DNA of 64,000 nucleotides from Pseudomonadota bacterium (lineage in GTDB: Bacteria > Pseudomonadota > Gammaproteobacteria > Burkholderiales > Burkholderiaceae_E). Under the pieces are notes generated by a model. The model worked only from the letters and a program-made list of their open reading frames with translations, was not told the DNA's origin and did no database searches. The stretch lies in contig CAUJHG010000074.1 in the NCBI GenBank assembly GCA_963204785.1, forward strand, positions 1 through 64,000, read 5' to 3'. The translations under genes were made by a program, and so were the position numbers. Shown piece by piece: positions 1-10,997 of this stretch (positions within the stretch are counted from its first letter, which is position 1; every line of letters starts with the position of its first letter).

Positions 1-3000
1 CGCGAGCTCCTCGAAGCGCCCATCGGCTTCGAGCGACTCGAAATCCGGATGGCAGCGCGCCAGGCAGGGGTCGCGGACCTCGGGCCGGCTGTACGGGTCG
101 CCCTCCTTGCCCTCGTAGACCGAGGCGGGATCCGCGTCGGCGACGAAGGCCAGGGCCGTGCGGATCGCCACCGGCAGCGGGGATTCCATGCCGGCGCGCC
201 AGGTCTGTGCGAGGGTCGACAGCACTGCGCGCGCGGGCTCGGGCTCCATTGGAGGGATGCCGAGGACGCAGTCGCGCGCCACCAGCAGCCCGCCGACGGG
301 CGTATCGCAGGCCGCGGCCAGCAGGCCGCGCACCCAGGGACGCACCAGACCATGGATGCGCAGCTTCGGTTTGTTCGATTTCTTCGAGTCGTCCGGATCG
401 GCAGGCGCGTTCCCCTTGGCCTCGTCCGCCGGTTTCTCCAGCAGGCGTCCTGGGGCGATCGCGAGCCACACCGGAGGGGTGCTCTCGTCGGGCTCCGCGA
501 CGAGCTGGTCCAGCCAGTCCTCCACGGCCACCGCCGGGTGGTCGAACCGGAGCGCGCGACGCTGGACCTGGCGCGGGTGCTGCGCGTGCGCGTGACGCCA
601 GCTGCGCAGCATCGGCAGCAGCAGCGCGCCCAGGTGGCTGCGCACCTGCTGTGCCAGCGCGCCCATCGGCAGCCGGCCGGCGCGTTCGAGGCGATCCAGC
701 GCCAGCGTGATCGCCTGCGCGAGCTGCGGATCGGTGGGCAGGTCGGCGGGGTCGCTGCGCACGGCAGCGGGAAGCAGTCCGTCGATGAGCTCGTCGACCA
801 GCCCGTACTCCTCGAGCGCGTCGAAGCCGAAGGTCTCGGTGTCGGGCACTGCCTCGTCCACCTCGTCGAAGCGCACCCCCAGCCGATCGGCGAAGAAGGC
901 CCTGATCGGGTTGCTCAGGAAGGCGGACAGCCGTGCGATGGTCAGCGGCGCCTGCGCATCCGCAGGCAAGGGCACGGGGACGGCGGCGGATTCGTCGGCG
1001 ACCGGCAGGTGCGCGGCGCGCCACTCGCGCGCCTGCGTGGACAGCCCCGTGCCCGCTTCGAAGTAGCGGCGGCTGAAGGGCTGCAGCGGGTGCTCGGTGG
1101 TGCGTGCGTCGACGGCCTCCTGCGACCAGCCGGCGGCGAGGTAGTCGCGCAGCTGCGCGACCAGCACCGAGGGCGGCTGCACGCTGTTGTCGCGCGCGCT
1201 GCGCCCGCACCAGCTCAGGTGGAGCACGCGCCGCGCCGACAGCAGCGCCTCGAGCATCAGCTGCCGGTCGTCGTCGCGCCGCGCCCGGTCGCCGGGGCGC
1301 TGCTGGCCGGGCAGGGCCATCAGGTCGAAGTCGCTGCGCGGCGCGCGCCGCGGGTAGTCGCCCTCGTTCATTCCCAGCAGGCAGACCACCTCGAAGGGGA
1401 TCGCGCGCATCGGCATCAGCGTGCAGAAGGTGACGCCGCCCGCACGAAAGCGCTTGCGCAGCGAAGGCAGCTCCAGTGTGCCGAGCCAGGCGTCGGCCGC
1501 CACCTCCACGGGCACCGGCGCATCGAAGCCCGCGTCGTCGCAGGCGTCGATCCACGCAGCCAGCGCCTGGTCCAGCGCCGCGAGGGTCTGGCGATCGTCG
1601 TCGTCGCGCGCCTGGACCAGGTCCGCCAGCAGCGCGCGGATGCGCCGCGCCCAGTCGGCCGGCGTCGCCGGCAGCAGGCTGTCCTGCACCCAGCGGATCA
1701 GCCGGTCCGTCAGCCGGGCGAGCCCGCCCGCCAGCTGGGCGTCCAGGCCGCCCACCTCGTCGTAGGGCTCGATGCCGGCGAACGGGGGCGCGCCGGGCGC
1801 GCGTCCGGCGCTGCCCGCCGCGTAGCCCATCAGCATGCGCTGCAGCCCGAAGAGCACCGTGTTCTGCTCGCCGCAGGCCTGCAGCGACAGCCCGGCGCGG
1901 TGCGGCGCATCCAGGCCCCAGCGCACCCCCGCACCGCTCATCCAGCGCGTGAGCACCTGCAGGCCGTCCCCGTCGATTCCGAAGCGCGCCGCCACCGAAG
2001 GCACGTCGAGCAGCGCGCACAGCTCGGAGAGCTGGCAGCGCTCGTGGGGCAGCCGCAGCAGCCACTGGAGCGCCGCCGTGAGCTGGCTGTTCGCGCGGGC
2101 GGAGAGGTCGGCGATGTCGAAAGGGATGTGACGCGGATCGTTCCGGTCGTACTGGCCGAACACCGCACGGATCGCGGGGGCGAAGACGTCGATCGACGGC
2201 ACCATCGCGACGATGTCACGCGGGCGCAGCGGCCTGCCGCCCGGCGGGTGGGCGAGCAGCTCCAGCAGCTGGTCGTGCAGGATCTCGAGTTCGCGCACCG
2301 GGCCGTGGGCGATGTGGAAGACGATCGAGCGGTCCGACGCCGGCGGGGTGGAGCGCGGATGCTCGTGCAGCGGAACCAGGTCGCGGATGTGGTTGCGCAC
2401 CTGGGTCAGCAGCGGCGCGTCCTGCGGCGCGTCTTCGTCGAAGAGGTCGATGCGCGACAGCGGGAAGCGCGCCTTCGCCTGTTCCGCATCGTCGAAGGCG
2501 TCGAGCTGACGCACGAAGTCGCGCGCCTGCCGGCCCCAGGCCGCCAGCAGCGGGTGCGCGTGCAGGTGCATCTGCTCGAACCCGACCTCCTGGAGATCCC
2601 GGCCGCGGCGCAGCGGCTGGCGCCGGCGTTCGCTGCGCAGCCACTGCCTGCCGTCGATGACGTCGGCCCAGTGGAAGCGGCAGGGGTTGGGGATGGCGAG
2701 CAGCACCTGGCTGTGGCCCGAGAGCGCAGCGAGCAGCTCCAGCGTGGGCAGCGGAACGTGGGTGAGGCCGAACAGGACCACGCGCGGCGGCAGGGCTGCT
2801 GCGTCGCCAGGCCCGGCGGCCGCGAGCCCGGCGAGAGCCTGCAGCGCGCGCTCCTGCACCTGCGGACGAGTGAGCGCGCGCTGTCCGGGTTCGAGTTCCG
2901 CGAGCACCCGCCGCCACAGCCTCGGCTGCCAGCGCTGCTCGTCGGGGATCGCCGTGGCAACGCCGCCTGCGTCAAGCAACTGTTCGCCGCCTTCGGCCCA

Positions 3001-3465
3001 GGCGCCGAGCCAGTCGGGGCGGTGCACCTGGTACTGGTCGAAGAGATCGGCGATGCGCAGCGCGAGCTGATGGCGCCGCGTTGCGCCATCTCCGGCGAGG
3101 TAGCCCGCGATCGGCTCGAAGCCCGGCTCGTCTGCCAGGACAGGCAGCAGCCGCATCAGCCGCCAGGTCAGCGTGGACGCGTCGAGCGGCGAGCCGGGCG
3201 GGACCGCGTGGCGGCCGAGGATCTGGCGGTAGGTCTGCCACAGGAAGCGCGCGGGCAACTGGACCTTCACCGACGCGCACACCCCCGCGTGCTCGGCCAG
3301 CGCCATCTTGACCCACTCGGCCATGCCGTTGCTCTGGACGAGCACGAGCTCCTGCTCGAGCGGGGCCAGCGGATGCCGTGCGATCCAGGCGGCGACTGCG
3401 GCGAGCAGCTCCTCGGTGCGATTGCCGTGGAGCGCGACGAAACCGGGGGTCGGTCGGGAAGACAT
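1..3465 (-). CDS. recC: RecC, exodeoxyribonuclease V gamma subunit (3' end beyond window)
   Basis: RecC is the Chi-recognising scaffold subunit of RecBCD, which resects double-strand breaks and loads RecA. The frame opens at ATG 3465 and stays open for 1155 codons to the left edge without a stop, about the full length of the family (E. coli RecC is near 1120 residues), so only a short C-terminal piece should be missing. The N-terminus carries the family's opening block with LVQSNGMAEWVKMAL near residues 40-57, and FGLTHVPLPTLELLA lies near residue 232 at the end of the first helicase-like domain. It lies 54 nt downstream of the PEP-CTERM gene on the same strand. recB and recD would be expected beyond the left edge. 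A very long open frame on the opposite strand here is a GC-driven shadow. Confidence 0.9.
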   Translation of the reverse strand, partial: MSSRPTPGFVALHGNRTEELLAAVAAWIARHPLAPLEQELVLVQSNGMAEWVKMALAEHAGVCASVKVQLPARFLWQTYRQILGRHAVPPGSPLDASTLTWRLMRLLPVLADEPGFEPIAGYLAGDGATRRHQLALRIADLFDQYQVHRPDWLGAWAEGGEQLLDAGGVATAIPDEQRWQPRLWRRVLAELEPGQRALTRPQVQERALQALAGLAAAGPGDAAALPPRVVLFGLTHVPLPTLELLAALSGHSQVLLAIPNPCRFHWADVIDGRQWLRSERRRQPLRRGRDLQEVGFEQMHLHAHPLLAAWGRQARDFVRQLDAFDDAEQAKARFPLSRIDLFDEDAPQDAPLLTQVRNHIRDLVPLHEHPRSTPPASDRSIVFHIAHGPVRELEILHDQLLELLAHPPGGRPLRPRDIVAMVPSIDVFAPAIRAVFGQYDRNDPRHIPFDIADLSARANSQLTAALQWLLRLPHERCQLSELCALLDVPSVAARFGIDGDGLQVLTRWMSGAGVRWGLDAPHRAGLSLQACGEQNTVLFGLQRMLMGYAAGSAGRAPGAPPFAGIEPYDEVGGLDAQLAGGLARLTDRLIRWVQDSLLPATPADWARRIRALLADLVQARDDDDRQTLAALDQALAAWIDACDDAGFDAPVPVEVAADAWLGTLELPSLRKRFRAGGVTFCTLMPMRAIPFEVVCLLGMNEGDYPRRAPRSDFDLMALPGQQRPGDRARRDDDRQLMLEALLSARRVLHLSWCGRSARDNSVQPPSVLVAQLRDYLAAGWSQEAVDARTTEHPLQPFSRRYFEAGTGLSTQAREWRAAHLPVADESAAVPVPLPADAQAPLTIARLSAFLSNPIRAFFADRLGVRFDEVDEAVPDTETFGFDALEEYGLVDELIDGLLPAAVRSDPADLPTDPQLAQAITLALDRLERAGRLPMGALAQQVRSHLGALLLPMLRSWRHAHAQHPRQVQRRALRFDHPAVAVEDWLDQLVAEPDESTPPVWLAIAPGRLLEKPADEAKGNAPADPDDSKKSNKPKLRIHGLVRPWVRGLLAAACDTPVGGLLVARDCVLGIPPMEPEPARAVLSTLAQTWRAGMESPLPVAIRTALAFVADADPASVYEGKEGDPYSRPEVRDPCLARCHPDFESLEADGRFEELA

Positions 3466-3519
3466 GGGCCCGAGCATAGCCGGCTGCGGGCGCAGCAGGC
3501 GAGCCCGGGGCCGGATTCT

Positions 3520-4554
3520 TCACCCGGATCTGCGCCGCAGGCCCAGCAGGCCCAGGCCCAGGGTCGCGAGCAGCGCAGTGCCGGGCGCCGGCACTGCCGG
3601 CGCCGGCGCGTCCGCGCCGACCCAGCGGTTGTCGACGATGCCGTCGCCGCTGACGGTGAAACCCTCGGGCAGCGTGAACACCGGGCCGTCCTTGTCGAAG
3701 CTCAGCGTCGAGCCGAAGTCCAGATCGGCGGCGCCGGCGCCGCCGATGCGGAACCCGGTGTACATCTCCACCTCGATCAGGATGGGCTTGCCGGTCGGCA
3801 CGGTGAAGCTTCGTGTCTCGAGATCGAGGTGGGCGCCGTTCGGGCCAGCGAGCGATGCCCAGTCGGCATCCGGATCGAGCAGTGCATAGGGCCAGTTCTC
3901 GATCGACAGGGAGATGTCCAGACTCCCGGTGCTTTGACGCAGGTTCAGCTCTGCCCGCTCGGCCATGTACAGCACCGCCTGCACGTCCAGTCTGAACTCG
4001 GCGCTGTCGCTGCGGCCGTCGGCGGGCGTCAGGCCGATCCTCCCGTCGAGATCCAGGTTCAGCCGCGTGTCGACAGTGCTCCCGGGTCCGTAAAAAGTGT
4101 AGAGGCCGCTGAACCGTGCGGTGCTGCCGCCAGTGACCACCAGTCCGGACAGGAGCGGATCGACCCTCTCGACGACGCCCCTGGACGACGCGCGCAGGAG
4201 GCCGTAATCGGCCTGCGCGCCGGCCCAGGAGTTGCTCAGCCCGGAGCCGCCTCGATCCATGGTGCAGTGGTGCTGGACCGTCACCGGGCCTGTGCTCTGC
4301 TGCTGCATGTCGTACGGGATGCAGCCACTTTCGGAGTTGCTGTGCCCGGTTGCGGCGTACACGTAGGGAAGCGCAAGGGCGATCCCCGGTGCGGCGAGTC
4401 CGGCGCACAGCGCGGCGATGCCGACCAGGCGCGCGCGCGCTGCGCACTTCGCGGACGAAGCGCCTGCGCTGCGGATTCGCGGGCCGCGAACAGCCTTGTG
4501 AACCTCAGTCGGTTGCAGCGCTGTGCTCCCTGAACTGCGTGCAAAGGGATTCAT
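3520..4554 (-). CDS. PEP-CTERM sorting domain protein, exported
   Basis: A 344-residue exported protein of unknown function. An Arg-rich leader is followed by a hydrophobic signal segment (LVGIAALCAGLAAPGIALA, about residues 40-58). The C-terminus has the tripartite PEP-CTERM signal: VPAPGT, a Leu/Gly-rich membrane span and a terminal RRR cluster. Such tails are processed by an exosortase/EpsH-type protease, which is not encoded in this window. The PEP motif is the variant PAP. The body is predicted beta-rich, with Asp/Gly stretches and no catalytic motif that I recognise. The start at 4554 is chosen because GGAGG sits 8 nt upstream; an in-frame extension to 4773 looks unlike protein. It is divergent from the CadC-like regulator at 4676, a candidate regulator. 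Confidence 0.82.
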   Translation of the reverse strand: MNPFARSSGSTALQPTEVHKAVRGPRIRSAGASSAKCAARARLVGIAALCAGLAAPGIALALPYVYAATGHSNSESGCIPYDMQQQSTGPVTVQHHCTMDRGGSGLSNSWAGAQADYGLLRASSRGVVERVDPLLSGLVVTGGSTARFSGLYTFYGPGSTVDTRLNLDLDGRIGLTPADGRSDSAEFRLDVQAVLYMAERAELNLRQSTGSLDISLSIENWPYALLDPDADWASLAGPNGAHLDLETRSFTVPTGKPILIEVEMYTGFRIGGAGAADLDFGSTLSFDKDGPVFTLPEGFTVSGDGIVDNRWVGADAPAPAVPAPGTALLATLGLGLLGLRRRSG

Positions 4555-4675
4555 CTCGACGTCCTCCGCTCGGGCGGGCGCCCGCCGTGCCGGGCGCCTT
4601 GCTACAGTCTGATCTTGGGTGCGTGGCGAGCTGCTGCACAGGGCGAGCCGCCGATGTTTTCCCGAGGAAAAACCG

Positions 4676-6451
4676 ATGGCGCTCGAACATGGCTTTCGCA
4701 TCGGGACGTACGAGGTCCTCCCGCTGCAGGGCCGCATCCGCGGGCCTGCGGGAACGCAGCGCGTCGAGCCCAAGGCGATGCAGGTGCTGCTCGAGCTCGC
4801 GCGTCACGCTGGGGAGCCGCGTTCGCGCCGGCAGATCGAGGAGGTGGTCTGGCCGCGCGGCTTCGTCTCCGAGGACGCGCTCACGCGCTGCATCCGCCAG
4901 TTGCGCCGCGCGCTGGGCGACGATCCGAAGGCGCCGATCTGCATCGAGACGATCGCCACGCACGGCTACCGCCTGTGCGTGCCGGTGCAACCCCTGGTGG
5001 TGGCCGCGGAGCCCGCGGCGGCAGCGCGCCCTGGCGGGTCGCTGATCGTGCTGCCCTTCGTGCAGGTCTCGCCCGAGGGTGAAGCCTTCGTCGCCGAGGG
5101 GCTGACCGAGCTGCTGCACCTGCGCCTGTGCGCGCTGCAGGGCGTTCGCATCGTTTCGCGCACGACCGCGATGCGCTTCCGCCACGGCAGCGCCACCCTG
5201 GCCGAGATCGGCGCGCAGACCGGCGCCGACTGGGCGGTCGAAGGCGCGGTGATCCAGGCGGGCGAACGATTGCAGGTGATCGCACGGCTGGTGGACGTGC
5301 GCACGGACGCACACGTCTGGGCGGCAGACTGCACGGGGACGCTGCGCGGCCTGTTCGAGGCCCTGGACGAGATCGCCGGGCGCATCGCCACCGCGATCCA
5401 TTCCCGTCTCGCGGCCGACCGCAAGGTCGACCGAACTGCGCCGGCGCTGGACGCGCAGGCGCTGCGCGACTACCTGCGCGGCCGTCACCTGATGAGTCGG
5501 CGCACGGTGCCTGCACTGCGCGACGCGATCGCGGCGTTCGCGGCGGTCGCCGACGCGGCGCCCGACTTCGCCCCTGCCCTGGCGTCACGCGCCGAGTGCG
5601 AGCTGCTGCTGATGCACTACGGCGCGGCCGAACCCGCCGCGCTGCTCGCCACCTGCGAGGAGCACCTCGGCCGGGCGCTGGCGCTCGATCCCGATCTGGG
5701 CATCGGACTGTCGCTGCGCGGGGCGCTGAACTTCTTCTTCGCGCTCGACTTCGAGGCCGCCGAGCGCGACCTTCGGCGCGCGCTGGCGCTGCTGCCGAGT
5801 TACGGCCTGGCGATGGTCCAGTTCGCCAGCGTCGCCGCGGTGACCCATCGCTTCGACGAGGCCGCGGCGTGGATCGGGCATGCGGTGCTGCTCGACCCGC
5901 TCGACGTCGGCGTCAACATGAATCTCGGCGACCACATGATGCTGCAGCGCCGCTGGCCGCAGGCGGTGCAGGCGCTGCAGCGCGCACTCGAACTGGCGCC
6001 GGGTCACCGGCCGTCGCAGCTGCGGCTGGCCTGGGCGCTGGCGCAGGACGGACAGGGGGGCGCGGCGCGCGATGCCCTCGCGGCCTGCGGGCCCGAAGGC
6101 GCTGGCGATGCCGCCTGGTTCGAGCACGCCGCGCTGGTGGAGGCGGCCTGCGGTCGGGTCGATGCGGCAGCCGCACATCACGATGCGCTCGTGCGGATCG
6201 CGCGCGACACCCGCGTGTCGGCCTGGGCGCTCGCGCGCGCCGCAGCGGCTGCCGGCCGGCGCGCGCAGGCGCTTGCCGCGCTGGAGGCGGCGCGCGGCGG
6301 GCGCTCCACCTCGCTGCCCTTCCTGCGCGTGACTTCGGCCTTCGACGCGCTGCACGGAGATCCGCGCTTCGAGGCGATCGCTGCGCCCTTGCCGCGGCGG
6401 GCCGAAGCGCAGGCGGGGCAGCGCGTCGGGCGGCGTGAAAGGGCCGGATGA
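4676..6451 (+). CDS. CadC-family winged-helix transcriptional regulator with TPR-like C-terminus
   Basis: A 591-residue regulator. Residues 1-105 form an OmpR/PhoB-type winged helix (VEPKAMQVLLELARHAGE, then LTRCIRQLRRALGD and ETIATHGYRLCVPV), the DNA-binding module seen in CadC/ToxR-like proteins. Residues about 120-260 resemble the TolB-N/FlgO-like alpha/beta domain commonly joined to it (LIVLPFVQVSPEGEAFVAEG). The rest is Ala-rich helical repeats with TPR character. Unlike CadC itself I see no hydrophobic transmembrane segment between DNA-binding and sensor parts, so it is probably cytosolic. ATG 4676 has GAGGA 8 nt upstream and is preferred to an upstream in-frame start at 4619. It lies divergent to the PEP-CTERM gene, 121 bp away. 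The inducer is unknown. Confidence 0.8.
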   Translation: MALEHGFRIGTYEVLPLQGRIRGPAGTQRVEPKAMQVLLELARHAGEPRSRRQIEEVVWPRGFVSEDALTRCIRQLRRALGDDPKAPICIETIATHGYRLCVPVQPLVVAAEPAAAARPGGSLIVLPFVQVSPEGEAFVAEGLTELLHLRLCALQGVRIVSRTTAMRFRHGSATLAEIGAQTGADWAVEGAVIQAGERLQVIARLVDVRTDAHVWAADCTGTLRGLFEALDEIAGRIATAIHSRLAADRKVDRTAPALDAQALRDYLRGRHLMSRRTVPALRDAIAAFAAVADAAPDFAPALASRAECELLLMHYGAAEPAALLATCEEHLGRALALDPDLGIGLSLRGALNFFFALDFEAAERDLRRALALLPSYGLAMVQFASVAAVTHRFDEAAAWIGHAVLLDPLDVGVNMNLGDHMMLQRRWPQAVQALQRALELAPGHRPSQLRLAWALAQDGQGGAARDALAACGPEGAGDAAWFEHAALVEAACGRVDAAAAHHDALVRIARDTRVSAWALARAAAAAGRRAQALAALEAARGGRSTSLPFLRVTSAFDALHGDPRFEAIAAPLPRRAEAQAGQRVGRRERAG

Positions 6452-6547
6452 CGCGCGTGCTCGCGGGGAATGCACGCATCGCGCGGTGCGGGGCTGCGCG
6501 CAGCGGTCGCGCCGTGCCCGGTGCCCCTGTCTGCCCGGACGCGGTGC

Positions 6548-7345
6548 TCAGGGCAGCTTGGTGAACACCGGAACGTCGACTTCGCTCAGACAGGCGGCAG
6601 TGACGCTGCCTGCCAGCACGGTGCGCAGTCCGCTGCGCCCGTGCGTGGTCATCGCCAGCAGCCTGCCGCCGCTGAGGCCCTGCACGAAGCTCGGGATGGC
6701 CTCCTTCGGGTCGCCGTGCAGCACCTCCCAGCTCGTGCCCACGCCGTGGTCGCGGGTGATCGCGTCGGCGCGCGTGTGCACGTAGCCGGATTCGCTCGCA
6801 TCGCCTGCGACCATCCCGCCCGTGGAGGGATCGGTCACGCTGACCACGAGGATCTTGGCGCCGAGCCACTTCGCCAGCCCCGCGGCAGGGGCGATCATCG
6901 ACTCGGAGACCGCGCTGCCGTCCAGCGGGAGCACGACCCATTCGATGCGCTCCTGCGCAGCGACCGGGCGCAGCGAATCGGGGCGGAAGACCAGCAGCGG
7001 CGCTCCGGAAGCCCGCAGGATCGCCAGCGCGGTGCTGCCGAACAGCGCCTGCATCGCGCCGGTGCGCCCGTGCGAGCACAGCGCGATCAGCGTTCCGGGA
7101 ACCTCGGCGGCCTGCGCGACGACTGCGCCCGCCGGGTCGTGGGTGACCACGCAACTGGACTTCGCGTTGTACCTGGCGGCCAGCGCCTCGACCTCGCGTG
7201 CGGCTTCCGCCTGCTCCTGCGCCTTCTCGACGCCCCGGATCAGGGACAGTTCCGCGCCGCCGCTCTTCGCGATGGCTGCTGCGTGGGGCAGGATCTGTTC
7301 GGAGAAGCGGGAGCCGTCGACGGGAACCAGGATGCGTTTGTACAT
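6548..7345 (-). CDS. Universal stress protein, tandem UspA domains
   Basis: A 265-residue protein with two UspA domains. The first begins at once (MYKRILVPVDGS) and has the nucleotide-binding loop CSHGRTGAMQALFGSTA around residue 110; the second begins near residue 140 (ERIEWVVLPLDGSAVSE) and has TTHGRSGLRTVLAGSV near residue 240. Both carry the G-x2-G-x9-G(S/T)-type ATP-binding signature of the ATP-binding Usp subgroup. These proteins accumulate under stress or growth arrest; no specific partner is visible. ATG 7345 has GAGG 6 nt upstream. A long in-frame extension upstream to 7579 lacks family similarity and overlaps ilvD. Confidence 0.9.
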   Translation of the reverse strand: MYKRILVPVDGSRFSEQILPHAAAIAKSGGAELSLIRGVEKAQEQAEAAREVEALAARYNAKSSCVVTHDPAGAVVAQAAEVPGTLIALCSHGRTGAMQALFGSTALAILRASGAPLLVFRPDSLRPVAAQERIEWVVLPLDGSAVSESMIAPAAGLAKWLGAKILVVSVTDPSTGGMVAGDASESGYVHTRADAITRDHGVGTSWEVLHGDPKEAIPSFVQGLSGGRLLAMTTHGRSGLRTVLAGSVTAACLSEVDVPVFTKLP

Positions 7346-7514
7346 GTAGACCTCGTTGGAATTGTGGGCATCGGCAAGGATAGCCGTTGCGGCGGCCTTC
7401 GTGTGCGACCGCGGCCGCGATCTTCGCGCGGGACCGCTGCGGCGCCCTTCGCAGGAGACGCGGAATCGGGCCTCGGCAGGACGCTGCAGCCCGGTCCGCG
7501 CGCAGGGCTGCGGA

Positions 7515-9350
7515 TCAGTCCTCGAGCATCGACAGATCCCGCACCGCCCCCTTGTCGGCGGACATCGCGAGCCTGGCATAGGCCTTCAGCGCCGCGGAGA
7601 CCTTCCGCTTCCTCGGATGCGCGGGCTTCCAGCCCTTCTCGTCCTGCTCGGCGCGTCGCCGGGCGAGTTCCTCGTCGGGCACGAGCACGTCGATGCGTCG
7701 GTTCGGGATGTCGATGCGGATCCGGTCGCCCTGGCGCACCAGCCCGATCGGCCCGCCTGCCGCGGCCTCGGGCGAGACGTGGCCGATCGACAGTCCGGAG
7801 GTGCCGCCGGAGAAGCGGCCGTCGGTCAGCAGTGCGCAGGCCTTGCCCAGGCCCTTGGCCTTGATGTACGAGGTCGGGTAGAGCATCTCCTGCATGCCCG
7901 GGCCGCCGCGCGGGCCCTCGTAGCGCACGATGACGACGTCGCCGGCCTTCACCTTGCCCAGAAGGATGTCCTGGACCGCCTCGTCCTGCGATTCGGTGAC
8001 ATAGGCAGGGCCTTCGAATTCCAGCAGTTCGTCGTCCACCCCGGCGGTCTTGACGACGCAGCCATTGGGCGCGATGTTGCCGACCAGCACCGCCAGGCCG
8101 CCCTCCTGCGAGTAGGCGTGGTCGATCGAGCGGATGCAGCCGTCGGCGCGATCGGTGTCCAGCGAGGGCCAGCGGGTGTCCTGGCTGAAGGCCACCTGGG
8201 TGGGAATTCCCCCAGGGCCTGCGCGGAAGAAGTGCTTCACCTCCTCGGACGGGTTGCGCATCACGTCCCACTGGTCGAGCGCATCCTTCATCGTCGGTGC
8301 GTGGATCGTGGGCACGTCGGTGTGCAGCCTGCCGGCGCGGTCGAGTTCGCCGAGGATCGCCATGATTCCGCCTGCGCGGTGCACGTCCTCCACGTGGTAC
8401 TTCTCGGTGTTGGGCGCGATCTTGCACAACTGGGGGACGACGCGCGAGAGGCGGTCGATGTCCTTCATCGTGAAGTCGATCTGCGCTTCCTGGGCGATCG
8501 CCAGGATGTGGAGGATGGTGTTGGTGGATCCGCCCATCGCGATGTCCAGCGTCATCGCGTTCTCGAAGGCCTTGAAGCCGATCGAGCGCGGCAGGATGCT
8601 GTGATCGTCCTGCTCGTAGTAGCGGCGGGCCAGGTGCACGATCAGGTGGCCTGCGCGCCTGAACAGCTTCTCGCGGTCGGCGTGGGTGGCCACCACCGTG
8701 CCGTTGCCGGGCAGCGCGAGTCCCAGCGCCTCCGCGAGGCAGTTCATCGAGTTGGCGGTGAACATCCCCGAGCAGGAGCCGCAGGTCGGACAGGCGGAGC
8801 GCTCGACCTCGCCGATGGCCTCGTCGCTGACGCTGTCGTCGACGGCCATCACCATCGCGTCGATCAGGTCGAGCTTGCGGTCGGCCAGGCGGGTCTTGCC
8901 GGCCTCCATCGGGCCACCGGTGACGAAGACCACCGGGATGTTCAGCCGCATCGCTGCCATCAGCATCCCGGGGGTGATCTTGTCGCAGTTGGAGATGCAC
9001 ACCATCGCATCGGCACAGTGCGCGTTGACCATGTACTCGACCGAGTCGGCGATGATGTCGCGGCTGGGCAGCGAGTAGAGCATCCCGTCGTGTCCCATCG
9101 CGATGCCGTCGTCGACCGCGATCGTGTTGAACTCCTTGGCCACCCCGCCCGCCGCCTCGATCTCGCGCGCCACCAGCTGCCCCATGTCCTTCAGGTGCAC
9201 GTGCCCGGGGACGAACTGGGTGAAGGAGTTCGCCACCGCGATGATCGGCTTGCTGAAGTCGGCGTCCTTCATCCCCGTGGCGCGCCACAGCGCGCGCGCG
9301 CCCGCCATGTTGCGGCCGGAGGTGGAGGTCTTGGAGCGGTAGACAGGCAT
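7515..9350 (-). CDS. ilvD: Dihydroxy-acid dehydratase
   Basis: IlvD dehydrates 2,3-dihydroxy-isovalerate and 2,3-dihydroxy-3-methylvalerate to the 2-oxo acids in valine, isoleucine and pantothenate synthesis. The 611 residues match the family length (E. coli 616) and follow the E. coli protein closely from the N-terminus ([20 protein letters not shown]). The iron-sulfur ligands are in [12 protein letters not shown] and [18 protein letters not shown], consistent with the oxygen-sensitive [4Fe-4S] type. ATG 9350 has GAGGG upstream. The ilv biosynthetic partners are not here. A TGAGCGACAATTCC element about 80 bp upstream is shared with the next gene and may be its promoter. Confidence 0.97.
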   Translation of the reverse strand: MPVYRSKTSTSGRNMAGARALWRATGMKDADFSKPIIAVANSFTQFVPGHVHLKDMGQLVAREIEAAGGVAKEFNTIAVDDGIAMGHDGMLYSLPSRDIIADSVEYMVNAHCADAMVCISNCDKITPGMLMAAMRLNIPVVFVTGGPMEAGKTRLADRKLDLIDAMVMAVDDSVSDEAIGEVERSACPTCGSCSGMFTANSMNCLAEALGLALPGNGTVVATHADREKLFRRAGHLIVHLARRYYEQDDHSILPRSIGFKAFENAMTLDIAMGGSTNTILHILAIAQEAQIDFTMKDIDRLSRVVPQLCKIAPNTEKYHVEDVHRAGGIMAILGELDRAGRLHTDVPTIHAPTMKDALDQWDVMRNPSEEVKHFFRAGPGGIPTQVAFSQDTRWPSLDTDRADGCIRSIDHAYSQEGGLAVLVGNIAPNGCVVKTAGVDDELLEFEGPAYVTESQDEAVQDILLGKVKAGDVVIVRYEGPRGGPGMQEMLYPTSYIKAKGLGKACALLTDGRFSGGTSGLSIGHVSPEAAAGGPIGLVRQGDRIRIDIPNRRIDVLVPDEELARRRAEQDEKGWKPAHPRKRKVSAALKAYARLAMSADKGAVRDLSMLED

Positions 9351-9428
9351 CGGTGAACCCTCGTGGTGTCCGGTTGTTCGTGTGGAGAGCGCGGTCGCGT
9401 CGGCGGCCTGCGCGTGTGTCGTCGAGCG

Positions 9429-9442
9429 GGAATTGTCGCTCA
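9429..9442 (-). promoter_or_regulatory. Putative -10-like element upstream of ilvD (shared 14-mer)
   Basis: Read on the minus strand this is TGAGCGACAATTCC. GACAAT is a plausible -10 that would place the start about 75 nt before the ilvD ATG. The same 14 bases occur upstream of the acyl-CoA dehydrogenase gene at 10866-10879. No good -35 is visible, so it may instead be a regulator site. Confidence 0.35.
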
Positions 9443-9562
9443 CCCGCGGGCGCGGTGGGGATTGGGCCGGCCGGCAACGAGGTGTTCGCGGCGGCAGGCG
9501 CCGCCTCGTGTTCAGCGCCGCGCGCAGCCGGGGGCGGCCCCCCGGGGCGGCCCCCGCCGGGG

Positions 9563-9578
9563 CCTGGCCGGGGCCAGG
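9563..9578 (-). terminator. GC-rich hairpin after acyl-CoA dehydrogenase gene
   Basis: A perfect inverted repeat CCTGGCC-GG-GGCCAGG just past the stop codon of the gene at 9610, embedded in a stretch of C/G runs. There is no T-tract, so it may only be an RNA-stabilising 3' structure. Confidence 0.35.
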
Positions 9579-9609
9579 CGCCTCGGGGTGAGCCCCGGCA
9601 GCCGGTTGC

Positions 9610-10752
<1,143 letters not shown>

Positions 10753-10865
10753 GGACTTTCCTGTGGAGGTTGGATGGGTGGGTGCGATCGTGGGTGCGAT
10801 GGGCCGGATCGCGTCGCCGGCGTGGCCGGATGCCCGCGGCGAGGTCGAGCGACCGCGCTCCGGAC

Positions 10866-10879
10866 GGAATTGTCGCTCA
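10866..10879 (-). promoter_or_regulatory. Putative -10-like element upstream of acyl-CoA dehydrogenase (shared 14-mer)
   Basis: Minus-strand TGAGCGACAATTCC, identical to 9429-9442 before ilvD. It lies about 115 bp before the start at 10752. The 245-bp gap around it also holds two copies of GTGGGTGCGAT, two of GCGAGGCTCCTGC and the palindrome GGGCGCATGCGCCC at 10949-10962. Confidence 0.35.
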
Positions 10880-10997
10880 GTCTCCGCACGAGGCTCCTGC
10901 CCCGGGCGAGGCTCCTGCGCGGCGCCGGGCGCCGGCCGGGCGCCGACCGGGCGCATGCGCCCGCTCGTCGCGCCTGCGGCAGCGTCCCGGCTGCGGT

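Noticed and set aside
49..4533. A 1494-codon open frame on the plus strand
   Set aside because: It is antisense to recC and to the PEP-CTERM gene, has Arg/Gln/His-rich composition and no recognisable domain; at about 70% GC such shadow frames are expected.
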